Assembly: GCA_003171215.1 (NCBI GenBank)
Contig: PMYN01000015.1
Location: 1 to 64,000 of the forward strand
DNA length: 64,000 nucleotides
Direction: 5' to 3'
Source: Gemmatimonadota bacterium
GTDB lineage: Bacteria > Gemmatimonadota > Gemmatimonadetes > Gemmatimonadales > Gemmatimonadaceae
Numbering within the stretch: position 1 is the stretch's first letter; each line of letters opens with the position of its first letter. The position numbers and the translations under genes are program-made. A model generated the notes under the pieces. The model was not told the origin of the DNA, ran no database searches, and saw only the letters and a list, made by a program, of their open reading frames with translations. Shown here piece by piece: positions 28,096 to 36,841 of the stretch.

Positions 28096-29952
28096 ATGCC
28101 GACCCCCGAAGAACTTCTCGACCAGACAGAGACAGACCTGGTCAACTCCGACTACGATGAGGAGTTGGCGGGCATGGATCGCCGGCACTTCATGTTCCTC
28201 TCGCTCGTCGCCGCCGCCGCGACGGCGTTCGGCGCAGATCGCGCACGCGCGCAGGGCACGAGCGCCGGTGCGGCGGGCGCTGCCGGCGGTGGCCGCGGGC
28301 AGCAGCCGCAAGCTCCGCCGGTTCCTCTCGGGAACGGCGAAGCGCCTGCCCTGCAGTTCCAGCCCTACCCCGGCGGCACCGGCGCGCTCATGGAAAAGCT
28401 CGCGAAGGAGCGCGGCCGCGCGGCGTTCGATCGCGCGGTCTTCACGGTCGAGAAGTGGACCGGATCCGTCCCCACGAATCCGGACGACATCGCGTTCCTC
28501 CCCGCGCACCGCCTCTCCGCGCTCATCAAGGCGAAGAAGATCACGTCGCTGCAGCTCACCGAGATCTATCTCACTCGCCTCAAGCGGCTGAACCCCACGT
28601 TGCTCTGCGCGGTGACGATCATGGAAGATTCGGCGCGCGCCGAGGCCATCACGGCCGACGCCGAGATCAAGGCCGGCAAGTATCGCGGGCCGCTGCACGG
28701 ACTGCCGTACGGAGTGAAAGACCTGTTCTCGACGAAGGGCGTTCCCACGACTTGGGGCGCGAAGGATTTCGAGCATCGCATCATCGATGAAGACGCCGAG
28801 GTGGTGGTGCGTCTTCGTGAGGCCGGCGCGGTGCTCATCGCGAAGCTCGCCACCGGACTCTTCGCGCAGAACGACCAGTGGTTCCGCGGCCGCACGAACA
28901 ATCCGTGGAACCTGGCACTCGGCTCCAGCGGCTCCTCGGCGGGCCCGTCGTCGGCGACCGCCGCCGGTTGCGTCGCGTTCGGCATCGGAACGGAAACGTC
29001 GGGATCCATCGTTTCGCCGGCCACGCGCTGCGGGGTCAGCGCGCTGCGTCCGACCTTTGGCCGGGTCAGCCGCTCGGGCGGCATGGTGCTCGGGTGGTCG
29101 ATGGATCGCGTCGGGCCCATCACGCGGACCGTTGAGGACGCGGCGATGGTCTTCAACGCGATCCACGGTGTGGACGAGAAGGATCCGTCCACCGTCATGA
29201 CGCCGTTTCAATTCGATCGCAAGATCAAGCTCGCCGCGCTGCGGATCGGCGTCGATCCGAATGCGCCGAAGGAATTCGTCGACAAGCTCAAGGAACTCGG
29301 CATGCAGCCGAAGGAAGTCGGCCCGCGCCCGACGGTCGGTGGAGCGGGCGGCGGCGGACTGAACGTCGAAGACGCGGCGGCATTCGACGACTACGTCCAG
29401 ATCAAGGCGAAAGAGATCGGGCTCGACCTCAACTCGCTCCCCGAGCCGGCCGCCGGTCGCGGCGGCGGCGCCGGCGCTGGCGGTGGCCGGGGAGCCGGCG
29501 CGGCGGGCAACGCTCCGGCGGCGCCCGGTGCGCCGGCCGTGCCGGCGAACCCGATGGCGCCCGCAGACTGGAATCCGCGTTTCGTGAACGGCCGCACGGT
29601 TCGCGCGTTCGAGTTCGTGCAGGGCCAGCGTCGACGCTACATGCTCATCAGCAAGTGGGCGGAGTACATGAAGGATCTCGACATGTTCATCGGCGCTCCG
29701 ACCGCCGACATCGGCGCGAACTCGCAGACCGGCCATCCGTGCGTCGTTGTGCAGTACAAGTTCGACGTCCCCGTGCAGGGCGGTGGTGGCGGCGGACGCG
29801 GCGGGGCTGCTCCGCAGCCTCCGCTCGATCTCAAGCCGCAGCCGATCTGCGCGACGATCATCGGCAACCTGTACAACGACGACAAGATCCTGTCGGTCGC
29901 ACATCAGTATCAGGTGAACACGGATATTCACCTCAAGCATCCGACGCTCTGA
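28096..29952 (+). CDS. Amidase-signature hydrolase, Tat-exported
   Basis: Encodes 618 residues. AGAGG precedes the ATG. A Tat-like signal starts late (MDRRHFMFLSLVAAAA, about residue 27). The amidase-signature triad is present: K208 (YGVKDLF), the cis-Ser in GSSGSSAG (about 277-281) and nucleophile S304 (GTETSGSI). The protein is longer than typical amidases (about 470-500) because of Gly/Arg/Ala-rich inserts at about 454-490 and 562-573. The enzyme probably hydrolyses amides or tRNA-unrelated small substrates outside the cytoplasm; GatA function is unlikely given the export signal. The stop overlaps the next start by one base (TGATG). Confidence 0.9.
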   Translation: MPTPEELLDQTETDLVNSDYDEELAGMDRRHFMFLSLVAAAATAFGADRARAQGTSAGAAGAAGGGRGQQPQAPPVPLGNGEAPALQFQPYPGGTGALMEKLAKERGRAAFDRAVFTVEKWTGSVPTNPDDIAFLPAHRLSALIKAKKITSLQLTEIYLTRLKRLNPTLLCAVTIMEDSARAEAITADAEIKAGKYRGPLHGLPYGVKDLFSTKGVPTTWGAKDFEHRIIDEDAEVVVRLREAGAVLIAKLATGLFAQNDQWFRGRTNNPWNLALGSSGSSAGPSSATAAGCVAFGIGTETSGSIVSPATRCGVSALRPTFGRVSRSGGMVLGWSMDRVGPITRTVEDAAMVFNAIHGVDEKDPSTVMTPFQFDRKIKLAALRIGVDPNAPKEFVDKLKELGMQPKEVGPRPTVGGAGGGGLNVEDAAAFDDYVQIKAKEIGLDLNSLPEPAAGRGGGAGAGGGRGAGAAGNAPAAPGAPAVPANPMAPADWNPRFVNGRTVRAFEFVQGQRRRYMLISKWAEYMKDLDMFIGAPTADIGANSQTGHPCVVVQYKFDVPVQGGGGGGRGGAAPQPPLDLKPQPICATIIGNLYNDDKILSVAHQYQVNTDIHLKHPTL

Positions 29953-31013
29953 TGTTCGCACGGCCGGCGCGGCGGTGGGCGCGAGAGGGAGTGGCAGTTC
30001 TCCTTGCGCTCGCCGTCGGCGCGTGCACACACACCGGAGCGTCTCCGGCTTCCGCGCTTCCGGCTTCCGGCTTTCCTCCGGCTTCCGGCTCCCCGGCCTA
30101 CCTTTTCTCCTACTTCCGGGGCAACGGCGACGACGGCGTCCATCTCGCGTGGAGCAGCGACGGCATCACTTGGTCCGCGTTGAACGGAGGCAAGCCGGTG
30201 ATCACCCCCGCGATCACGGGCGATGGGATCGGCTGGCAGGATTGGAACACGAAGGCCGCGCTCATGCGCGATCCGAGCATCATCTACGGTCCCGACAAGC
30301 TCTTTCACATGGTCTGGACCGTCGCGTGGACCGATCATGGAATCGGCGTGGCGCACTCGCGCGACCTCATCCATTGGTCGGAACAGGCACGCGTTCCGGT
30401 GATGGACCACGAGCCGAACGCACTGAACGCCTGGGCGCCCGATCTCTTTTACGATGACGCGACGAAGCTGTACGTCATCGTCTGGGCCACGTCGATTCCC
30501 GGGCGCTTCCCCGCGACCGACAGCGTCGCGCAGAGAACTTCACGGGGACGCGCCGATCACCGGCTCTACTACGTGACCACCAGGGATTTCAGGTCGTATT
30601 CGCACGCCGCCCTGCTGTACGACGGCGGCTTCTGCGCGATCGACGGAACGATCACCAAGCGCGGCGACACCTACTACCTCGTCATGAAGGACGAGACGTT
30701 CTATCCGGCGCAGACGCGCAATCTCCGGATCGCGTCCAGCAAGCATGCGACCGGCCCGTACGGCCCCGCGTCGCCGTCGTTCACGTCGAAGGACACCGAG
30801 GGTCCTTCGGTGCTGCAGACGCCCGAGTGGTCGTACGTCTACTACGACGAATACACGCGCGGACGCTACGGCGCCGTGCGCACGAAGGACTTCCAGCACT
30901 TCGAGCCGTTCACCGACTCGCTGCACGCGCCGCGGATGCGTCACGGCTCGGCGTTTCTCGCGCCAATGTGGGTGCTCAAGGGGCTGCAGGCGCTCGTCTC
31001 CGCGTCGAACTGA
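29952..31013 (+). CDS. GH43-like five-bladed propeller lipoprotein
   Basis: Encodes 353 residues. The signal ends in a lipobox (LAVGAC, C25), so it is a lipoprotein. A Pro/Ala/Ser/Gly linker (residues about 28-50) follows, encoded by a CTTCCGG heptamer repeat. The globular part shows the GH43/GH117-type five-bladed layout: YLFSYFRGNGDDGVHLAWS, RDPSIIYGPDKLFHMVWT, HEPNALNAWAPDLFYDD, DGTITKRGDTYYLVMKDE and TEGPSVLQTPEWSYVYYDE. The acidic catalytic residues of GH43 probably lie in those blocks. It likely binds or cleaves arabinose- or xylose-containing glycans; a GH127 enzyme lies 15 kb away. Coupled to the amidase gene. Confidence 0.8.
   Translation: MFARPARRWAREGVAVLLALAVGACTHTGASPASALPASGFPPASGSPAYLFSYFRGNGDDGVHLAWSSDGITWSALNGGKPVITPAITGDGIGWQDWNTKAALMRDPSIIYGPDKLFHMVWTVAWTDHGIGVAHSRDLIHWSEQARVPVMDHEPNALNAWAPDLFYDDATKLYVIVWATSIPGRFPATDSVAQRTSRGRADHRLYYVTTRDFRSYSHAALLYDGGFCAIDGTITKRGDTYYLVMKDETFYPAQTRNLRIASSKHATGPYGPASPSFTSKDTEGPSVLQTPEWSYVYYDEYTRGRYGAVRTKDFQHFEPFTDSLHAPRMRHGSAFLAPMWVLKGLQALVSASN
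30043..30096. repeat. CTTCCGG heptamer repeat inside the lipoprotein coding region
   Basis: About six to seven CTTCCGG/CTCCGGC-type units encode the Ala/Ser/Pro/Gly tether just after the lipid-modified Cys. The unit is identical to that of the intergenic element at 15728-15827. The 7-base period is not a codon multiple, so the repeat drives the peptide rather than the reverse. Confidence 0.7.
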
Positions 31014-31023
31014 ATAGCTGGCC

Positions 31024-31875
31024 ATGGAGACGACGCGGCACGTCGCTCAGGCACCCGAGATGGCGGCGCGCCGCATTCCCTCCAGCGGCGAGCCGATTCC
31101 GGTCGTCGGCATCGGCACGTATGCGGGCTTCGACGTCGCGCCCCACGACGACCGGTACGCGGCTCTGCCCGCCGTGCTCGACGCTCTGTTCGCCGCCGGC
31201 GGGAGCGTGATCGACAGCTCGCCGATGTACGGCCGCGCCGAGCAAACGGTCGGCGAGTTGCTCGCCGCACAGGCGCCGCAACGCAAGCCGTTCCTCGCCA
31301 GCAAGGTCTGGACGACCGGGCGCGAGGCAGGGATCGCGGAGATGCATCGTTCGCTCGAGCTGCTGCGCACGGAGCGCCTCGACCTCATGCAAGTCCACAA
31401 CCTCGTCGACTGGCGCACGCATCTCGCGACGCTGCGCGACTGGAAGGAGCGCGGCCTGGTTCGCTACATCGGCGTCACGCACTACAAGGCCGCCGCGCAC
31501 GCGGAGCTCGAGGCCGTGCTGCGCACCGAGGCGATCGACTTCGTGCAGGTCAACTATTCCATGGTCGAGCCCGAGGCGGCCGATCACCTCCTGCCGTTCG
31601 CCGCGGAGCGCGGCGTCGCGGTGATCGCGAACCGTCCGTTCGGCGGGAAGTCGCTCATGCGTTCCGTTCGGGGCCGCGCGCTTCCGGAATGGGCGGGCGG
31701 GTTGGGCGCATCGACATGGTCCGACCTCGCGATCGCGTTCGTACTCGCACACGATGCCGTAACGTGCGTCATCCCGGGCACCGGGAGCGCCGCCCACATG
31801 GCGGCGAACGTTGCGGCCGCGCGCGTCGTGCTCTCCCAGGCGCAGCAGCGCGAACTGCTCACGCTGCTGCGCTGA
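31024..31875 (+). CDS. Aldo/keto reductase
   Basis: Encodes 283 residues. All four catalytic residues are visible: D64 and Y69 (VIDSSPMYG), K94 (ASKVW) and H125 (MQVHN). GERGLVRYIGVTHY-type and QVNYSMVEPEA segments and the late CVIPGTGS fit the AKR barrel with NADPH binding at the C-terminal edge. There is no export signal, so it is probably cytoplasmic; an alternative start at 31060 would remove 12 residues. It begins 10 bases after the lipoprotein gene and likely shares its transcript. The substrate is unknown. Confidence 0.88.
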   Translation: METTRHVAQAPEMAARRIPSSGEPIPVVGIGTYAGFDVAPHDDRYAALPAVLDALFAAGGSVIDSSPMYGRAEQTVGELLAAQAPQRKPFLASKVWTTGREAGIAEMHRSLELLRTERLDLMQVHNLVDWRTHLATLRDWKERGLVRYIGVTHYKAAAHAELEAVLRTEAIDFVQVNYSMVEPEAADHLLPFAAERGVAVIANRPFGGKSLMRSVRGRALPEWAGGLGASTWSDLAIAFVLAHDAVTCVIPGTGSAAHMAANVAAARVVLSQAQQRELLTLLR

Positions 31876-31879
31876 CCGC

Positions 31880-33445
31880 TTAGGGCACCACTCCGCCCCA
31901 TGCCGTTCCCAGCCGCGTCATCAGTGCGGCGAACACCTCGATGCCGTCGAACAGGTTCTGCACCCGAAGATTCTCGTCCTTCGCGTGCTGATTGTCGTCG
32001 TGGTTCACCGTCGGAACGATGATCAGTGGAACCTTCAGGACCGACTCGAACATGTCGATCGGGAGGCTTCCACCCATCATGGGCACGGCCAAGACCGCCG
32101 ATCCAGCCGCCTCCGAGAGCACGCTGCGGATCGCCTTCGAGACCGGGAGGTCCATTGACGTCTTCACGGCGGGCGCTCCGCCGCCGGCCCACGCGAGACG
32201 CATGACCTTCTCGTGCGCGAGCCGGATCGAATCGGCCGGCTCCTCGTGCACGATGAACCAGCCTCTGGCGCGAAGGTGCGCCTCGACCAGCTCACGCACG
32301 TGCGCCGGCGTCTGGTTCGGCACGAGCCGGAAATCGATCGACGCCGTGGCGTCGGTCGGGATCGAATTCGTCGCGAGCGGACCGACCTGTCCCGAGCGGA
32401 TGCCGCGCAGGTTCACCGCCGGCAGCAGGATGCGCTCGGCGAGCAGCGCGTTGTTCGCCTCGCTGCCGCCGAGCAGGAGTTCGCGCCTCAAGTCGGTGTC
32501 GATCACCGGCAGCGCGCGGATCGCGGCGCGGTCGGTCGCCGTGATCGGCGGAACGTCGTCGAGAAAGTGATCGATGAGGATGCGGCCGTCGCCGGCGCGC
32601 ATCGACGCGATGGCGTCGGTCAGGAGCACGCCCGGATTCGGCGCCCAGTTGCCGTAGTGCCCGCTATGCAGCGCGTGCGCCGGGCCGTACACGGTCATCT
32701 CGACTCCCATGTCGCCGCGCGCGCCGAACACCACCTGCATGCGGCGACTCTGGTGCACGGGAGAGTCGGCGAAGAGCCAGACGTCCGCACGCAGCAGTTC
32801 CTTCTCTCGTTCGAGGATGGTGCGCACGTGCGCCGAGCCCGCTTCCTCTTCGCCGTCGAAGAAGAACTTCAGGTTGACGGTCGGCTTGTTGCCGGTCGCG
32901 CGGAGTGCATCCACGGCTACGAGCATCGCCACGAGCGGTCCCTTGTCGTCCGCGGTGCCCCGGCCGTAAAGCCGGAACTCGGGATCCACGCGTCCGGTGG
33001 CGGGAATCGGCTGCACGGCGCCGAGCGAGCCGTCGTCGCCGGGACGCGCGCGCAGCGTCGGCTGAAACGGCGGCGTGGCCCAGTCGGGCGCGTTCACCGG
33101 CTGGCCGTCGTAGTGCGCGTAGAGTCCAATGGTGCGGGTCGCACCGGGAGCCCGCAGTTCGCCGAACACCGCCGGCGGGGCATCGCCGTTGTCGAGAATG
33201 CGCGCCGCGATCCCGCGCCGCTCCAGCATCGTGCGGATCATCGCGGCGTTCTTCAGGATGTTCGCGTGGTCGCGCGCGACGTCCGGAATGGCGACGAGGT
33301 CTGCGAGTTCGCGAACGATCTCGGCTTCATGCTGCTGGCGCCATGCGCGGACCGCCGGCGTGATCGACTGCGCTCCTGCGACGAACGGCGATGCCGCCGC
33401 CACGAGCGCGACAACGCAGATCCCTTTGCCGAGCGTGCGCCGCAT
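31880..33445 (-). CDS. M20 family metallopeptidase, exported (copy 1)
   Basis: Encodes 521 residues with a Sec signal (MRRTLGKGICVVALVAAAS to AGAQ). Zinc ligands of the M20 fold appear in GLYAHYDGQPV (His, Asp nearby), GRGTADDKGPLVAML (bridging Asp), FDGEEEAGS (catalytic Glu and ligand) and a late NHDDNQHAKDEN (His). The dimerisation domain lies between (about 230-390). It resembles dipeptidase or acetylornithine-deacetylase-like members. It starts 2 bases after the upstream M28 gene and forms a two-gene peptidase operon; its stop faces the aldo/keto reductase stop only 4 bases away. Confidence 0.9.
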   Translation of the reverse strand: MRRTLGKGICVVALVAAASPFVAGAQSITPAVRAWRQQHEAEIVRELADLVAIPDVARDHANILKNAAMIRTMLERRGIAARILDNGDAPPAVFGELRAPGATRTIGLYAHYDGQPVNAPDWATPPFQPTLRARPGDDGSLGAVQPIPATGRVDPEFRLYGRGTADDKGPLVAMLVAVDALRATGNKPTVNLKFFFDGEEEAGSAHVRTILEREKELLRADVWLFADSPVHQSRRMQVVFGARGDMGVEMTVYGPAHALHSGHYGNWAPNPGVLLTDAIASMRAGDGRILIDHFLDDVPPITATDRAAIRALPVIDTDLRRELLLGGSEANNALLAERILLPAVNLRGIRSGQVGPLATNSIPTDATASIDFRLVPNQTPAHVRELVEAHLRARGWFIVHEEPADSIRLAHEKVMRLAWAGGGAPAVKTSMDLPVSKAIRSVLSEAAGSAVLAVPMMGGSLPIDMFESVLKVPLIIVPTVNHDDNQHAKDENLRVQNLFDGIEVFAALMTRLGTAWGGVVP

Positions 33446-33447
33446 CG

Positions 33448-34974
33448 TCAGCGCTCCAGCTTGAAGCCGGGATCGATCGCCGGCCGCTTCGCCGCGTTGG
33501 CCGCGAGCCATCCGGTGACGTACATCCACTTCGTCATGTGCGTGAGCTTGGAATAGTCGATGTTCTGTGGCTTGTCGCGCGGCGTGTGGTAGTCGGGATG
33601 AAGGTTCGTCGAGAACATGAGTGCCGGCACGTTGAGCCGCGCGTACGGGACGTGGTCGCTGCGGAAGTACCAGCCTTCCGGATGTGTCGGCCGGTCCCAC
33701 AGCGAGTCGATGATGAACTTCCCGGTCGCGGCGTTTGCATCGATGGCCATTTGCACCAGTTCGCTCGAGTTTCGGTGCGGCGGTTGCGAGCCGAGGAGCG
33801 CGGCCGAGTCCGGATTGTTGCGCCCGATCATGTCGCCGTTGAGCACGGCGACGATACTGGCCAGCGGCACCACCGGATGCGCCGCGTGATAGCGCGAGCC
33901 GAGCAGTCCACGTTCTTCCGCTCCATGAAACACGAAAAGCGCCGAGCGCTTGGCCGGCTGCTTCACGAATGCGCGCGCGATCGCCAGCAAGGCAACGCTC
34001 GTACTTGCATTGTCGTCCGCACCGCTCCAGATGGAGTCGCCGTTCACCGCGAAGCGCACACCGTCATGATCCTGGTGCGAGCTGAACAGCACATATTCAT
34101 CGCGAAGTTTGGGATCGGTTCCGCGCACCACCCCGATGACGTTCACCGACGGCGACTCGAAGCTTTCGAGGCGCAGATGGATCTCGACGGTGTGTCCGCT
34201 CTCTCGATACGCGTCGAGCGCCGAACGGTGGACGAAGAGGACCGGCGTTCCGGTGAGCCGCGGCGGCGGCGCGGTCGCGGCATTCCTCGGCGCGCCACCC
34301 ACCACGTCGTACGCGCCGCGCTCCTGAATCTTCCACACGCCGTCGTATGCGATGTCGGCGACGGAATCCGCCACGATGATGACGCCGGCCGCGCCGCGGC
34401 GCGTGAGCGCATTTCCAGTCGCGGTGATCGCGGCGCGCGCGTATCGGTACTCGTACGTGTTGGTCGTCGTGCGCAGCGCGGCCGTCGGCGGCTGCATGAT
34501 GACCACCGCGATCCTGCCTTTCACATCGACCGTCGTGTCGCGACCGTCGCCGACGAAGACGGTCTGCGCGTTCGCGTCGCCGCCGAGGTTCGACGTCGGC
34601 GTGATCTCGGTCCAGAGCGCCAGCGCCTTGCCGTCGAGCGTCACCGCACTCGAGATGGTCGAGATGCGCGTGCGGCGCATGTTCCACCACTGGAAGTACG
34701 TCCCGTCCCCGCCCTTCGGCGCCACGCCGATCGTACGAAACTGGTCGGCGACCCACATCGAGGCGCGCATCTCGTCGATCGTTCCCGCCTCGCGGCCGCG
34801 CATCGCGTCGCCCGCCATCGCGTAGAGGTCGCGCTTGAGGTCGGATTCCCTGATGGCCGAAATCGCGGCGGGAACCGTGGCGATCTTCTGCGCACTCTTG
34901 GCCGCCTGCGCCCCGAGCGGCAGGGCGAGAAGGAATAGTGGCAGAGCGGCAAGGCGATGCAGTATTGTTTTCAT
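33448..34974 (-). CDS. M28 family zinc aminopeptidase, exported (copy 2)
   Basis: Encodes 508 residues with a clear Sec signal (MKTILHRLAALPLFLLALPLGAQA). A protease-associated-like domain (about 110-280, with RRGAAGVIIVADS) precedes the catalytic core. Metal-site motifs: SSHQDHDG, GADDNASTS, GAEERGLLGS, NGDMIGR and HPDYHTP. Unlike two of the other M28 copies it has no Gly/Arg insert, and its core has the more common DDNAS version of the Asp motif. It lies first in a two-gene peptidase operon with M20, divergent from a third M28 gene. Confidence 0.9.
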   Translation of the reverse strand: MKTILHRLAALPLFLLALPLGAQAAKSAQKIATVPAAISAIRESDLKRDLYAMAGDAMRGREAGTIDEMRASMWVADQFRTIGVAPKGGDGTYFQWWNMRRTRISTISSAVTLDGKALALWTEITPTSNLGGDANAQTVFVGDGRDTTVDVKGRIAVVIMQPPTAALRTTTNTYEYRYARAAITATGNALTRRGAAGVIIVADSVADIAYDGVWKIQERGAYDVVGGAPRNAATAPPPRLTGTPVLFVHRSALDAYRESGHTVEIHLRLESFESPSVNVIGVVRGTDPKLRDEYVLFSSHQDHDGVRFAVNGDSIWSGADDNASTSVALLAIARAFVKQPAKRSALFVFHGAEERGLLGSRYHAAHPVVPLASIVAVLNGDMIGRNNPDSAALLGSQPPHRNSSELVQMAIDANAATGKFIIDSLWDRPTHPEGWYFRSDHVPYARLNVPALMFSTNLHPDYHTPRDKPQNIDYSKLTHMTKWMYVTGWLAANAAKRPAIDPGFKLER

Positions 34975-35016
34975 GGCAGTAAAGTTTGCCGCCGAACCTC
35001 ACACCGCAAGGATGCG

Positions 35017-36741
35017 ATGCCCACTCGACTTCACACGATCTGGCGTGCCGCCGCGCTCGCGACGGCCCTCCCCATCGCGCTCACGGCGCAAAGCGCCAGG
35101 GAACTCCCACTCAAGTACGCCGGCCCGCCCACCAGCGCGGCAATCACTGCGGGCGATCTCATGACCCGGCTGTACATTTTCGCAGATGATTCGATGATGG
35201 GCCGCCAGGTCGGAACCATCTACAACAACAAGGGCACCGACTACATCGCCGCAGAGGTGAAGAAACTCGGACTCAAGCCCGGCGGCGAGAACGGCGGCTA
35301 CTTCCAGACCCTGCCTTACGCGCTGCGCGCGCTCGACACCACGTCGACACTGACGGTCAATGGCGTGACGCTCCGGGCAGGTGTGGACTTCGTCGCACAG
35401 TCCTCCGGACATCCAACCCAGCTGACGGATATGCCGACCGTCTTTGGCGGCACGATTCTCGATACCACCAACCTGCCCGCCAACGACCAGGTGACGGGGA
35501 AGCTCGTGATCATGCGGCCGGGCGCACAGCTCAGCTTCGCAATGTTCCAGTCCGAGGGGTTCAAGCGATACCAGGCGGCCTACGCCGGCTCGTTCGTGGT
35601 GTCGGTCGCAGGCGATCAATTCCCCGCAAATGCGCTCAACGCCGTGCTGCACCCGACCAACCCGGTGTTCATTCGCGACAACACGAACCCGGCCGCGCTG
35701 ACGATCACCACCAGGGCGGCCGAAACGATCTTCGGCGCGCCGCTCTCCGGCCTCGCCAAGGGCGCCGCCGGCAAGCCGGTATCGTCGAAGGTGAAGTTCA
35801 ACGATGAGACGTCGATGGTCGTCGGCCGCAACGTGGTGGCCATCCTCGAGGGCACCGACGCAAAGCTCAAGGGTCAGTTCGTCGCGATCGGCGCGCACAA
35901 CGATCACATCGGATTCCGCGCCGGCCGCGCCGTGGACCACGACTCGGTGAAAGCGTTCATGCAGATCGTGCGACCTCAGGGCGCCGACAACAAGCCGACC
36001 GCGGCAACGCCGGATCAGGTCGCGCAGGTCCGGATGCTCACCGACAGCCTTCACAAACTCCACGGCGGCGCACGCCTCGACTCGATCTACAATGGTGCCG
36101 ATGACGACGGTTCGGGTTCAGTCTCCGTGCTCGAGATGGCCGAGGCATTCGCACGGGGAAAGATCAAGCCGAGGCGTTCCATCGTCTTCGTATGGCACGC
36201 CGGCGAGGAGGCGGGCATGCTCGGCTCCGGACTGTTCACCGATCATCCGTTGCCGAGTGTGCCGCGTGACTCGATCGTCGCGCAACTGAACATGGACATG
36301 GTGGGCCGCGGCCGCGCCACCGACGCCACCGGCGAAGCCAAGGACGGCAGCCTGTTGCACGGCGGTCCCGGCTATCTGCAGCTCGTCGGCTCGCGCCGGC
36401 TCTCGACCGAGCTCGGCGACCTCGTCGAGAAGGTGAACAAGGACGACAAGTTCGGATTCAACTTCGACTACAACCTCGACGCCAACGGCCATCCGCAGAA
36501 CATCTATTGCCGCAGCGATCACTGGTCGTACGCCAAGTGGGGCATTCCGGTGGTGTTCATGACGACCGGCGGACACGCGGACTACCATCAGCTGACCGAC
36601 GAGCCGCAGTACATCGACTACGATCACATGGCGCAGATCGACAAGTTCGTCTTTGCGTTGGCGGTGAAGGTCGCCAACCTCGACCACCGCATCGTGGTGG
36701 ACAAGCCGAAGCCCGATCCGAAGGGGGCGTGCCAACAATAG
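35017..36741 (+). CDS. M28 family zinc aminopeptidase, exported (copy 3)
   Basis: Encodes 574 residues from the ATG at 35017 (AAGGA just upstream). The signal ends near IALTAQS. Motifs are H294 (GAHNDHIG), GADDDGSG, AGEEAGMLGS, NMDMVGR and HADYHQ, so the two-zinc site is complete. It is closely related to the copies at 21958 and 40080 (shared ITAGDLMTRLYIFADDSMMG and GLKPGGENGGYFQ blocks) but keeps an ordinary protease-associated-like middle where those two have Gly/Arg inserts. It is divergent from copy 2, with only 42 bases between the starts. Confidence 0.9.
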   Translation: MPTRLHTIWRAAALATALPIALTAQSARELPLKYAGPPTSAAITAGDLMTRLYIFADDSMMGRQVGTIYNNKGTDYIAAEVKKLGLKPGGENGGYFQTLPYALRALDTTSTLTVNGVTLRAGVDFVAQSSGHPTQLTDMPTVFGGTILDTTNLPANDQVTGKLVIMRPGAQLSFAMFQSEGFKRYQAAYAGSFVVSVAGDQFPANALNAVLHPTNPVFIRDNTNPAALTITTRAAETIFGAPLSGLAKGAAGKPVSSKVKFNDETSMVVGRNVVAILEGTDAKLKGQFVAIGAHNDHIGFRAGRAVDHDSVKAFMQIVRPQGADNKPTAATPDQVAQVRMLTDSLHKLHGGARLDSIYNGADDDGSGSVSVLEMAEAFARGKIKPRRSIVFVWHAGEEAGMLGSGLFTDHPLPSVPRDSIVAQLNMDMVGRGRATDATGEAKDGSLLHGGPGYLQLVGSRRLSTELGDLVEKVNKDDKFGFNFDYNLDANGHPQNIYCRSDHWSYAKWGIPVVFMTTGGHADYHQLTDEPQYIDYDHMAQIDKFVFALAVKVANLDHRIVVDKPKPDPKGACQQ

Positions 36742-36840
36742 ACGGCAGACGGCAGACAGCGGCAGTCAAACGGGGCGGGTACCAGATTCGGTGCCCGCCC
36801 CGTTTTGTTCCTGCCGTCTGCCGTCCGTCGTCCGCCGTCT
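36742..36840. repeat. Inverted heptamer repeat, CCGTCTG body, flanking a terminator (family B)
   Basis: Left units (ACGGCAG, GACGGCAGAC) at 36742-36765 and right units (CTGCCGT, CTGCCGTC, CGTCGTC) at 36811-36840 form an outer stem around the hairpin at 36768-36806. It fills the whole gap between two convergent genes. Confidence 0.75.
36768..36806. terminator. Strong bidirectional intrinsic terminator
   Basis: AAACGGGGCGGGTACC (36768-36783) pairs with GGTGCCCGCCCCGTTT (36790-36805), 16 pairs including one G-U wobble, with loop AGATTC. A T-run follows on the plus strand, and the A-run before the left arm provides a U-run for the minus strand. It sits between the stops of the M28 gene (+) and the S9 gene (-), so it can end both transcripts. 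Confidence 0.85.
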
Positions 36841-36841
36841 C

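Noticed and set aside
28051-30030. A 659-codon minus-strand open frame opposite the amidase gene
   Set aside because: No motifs; the amidase triad is complete on the plus strand.
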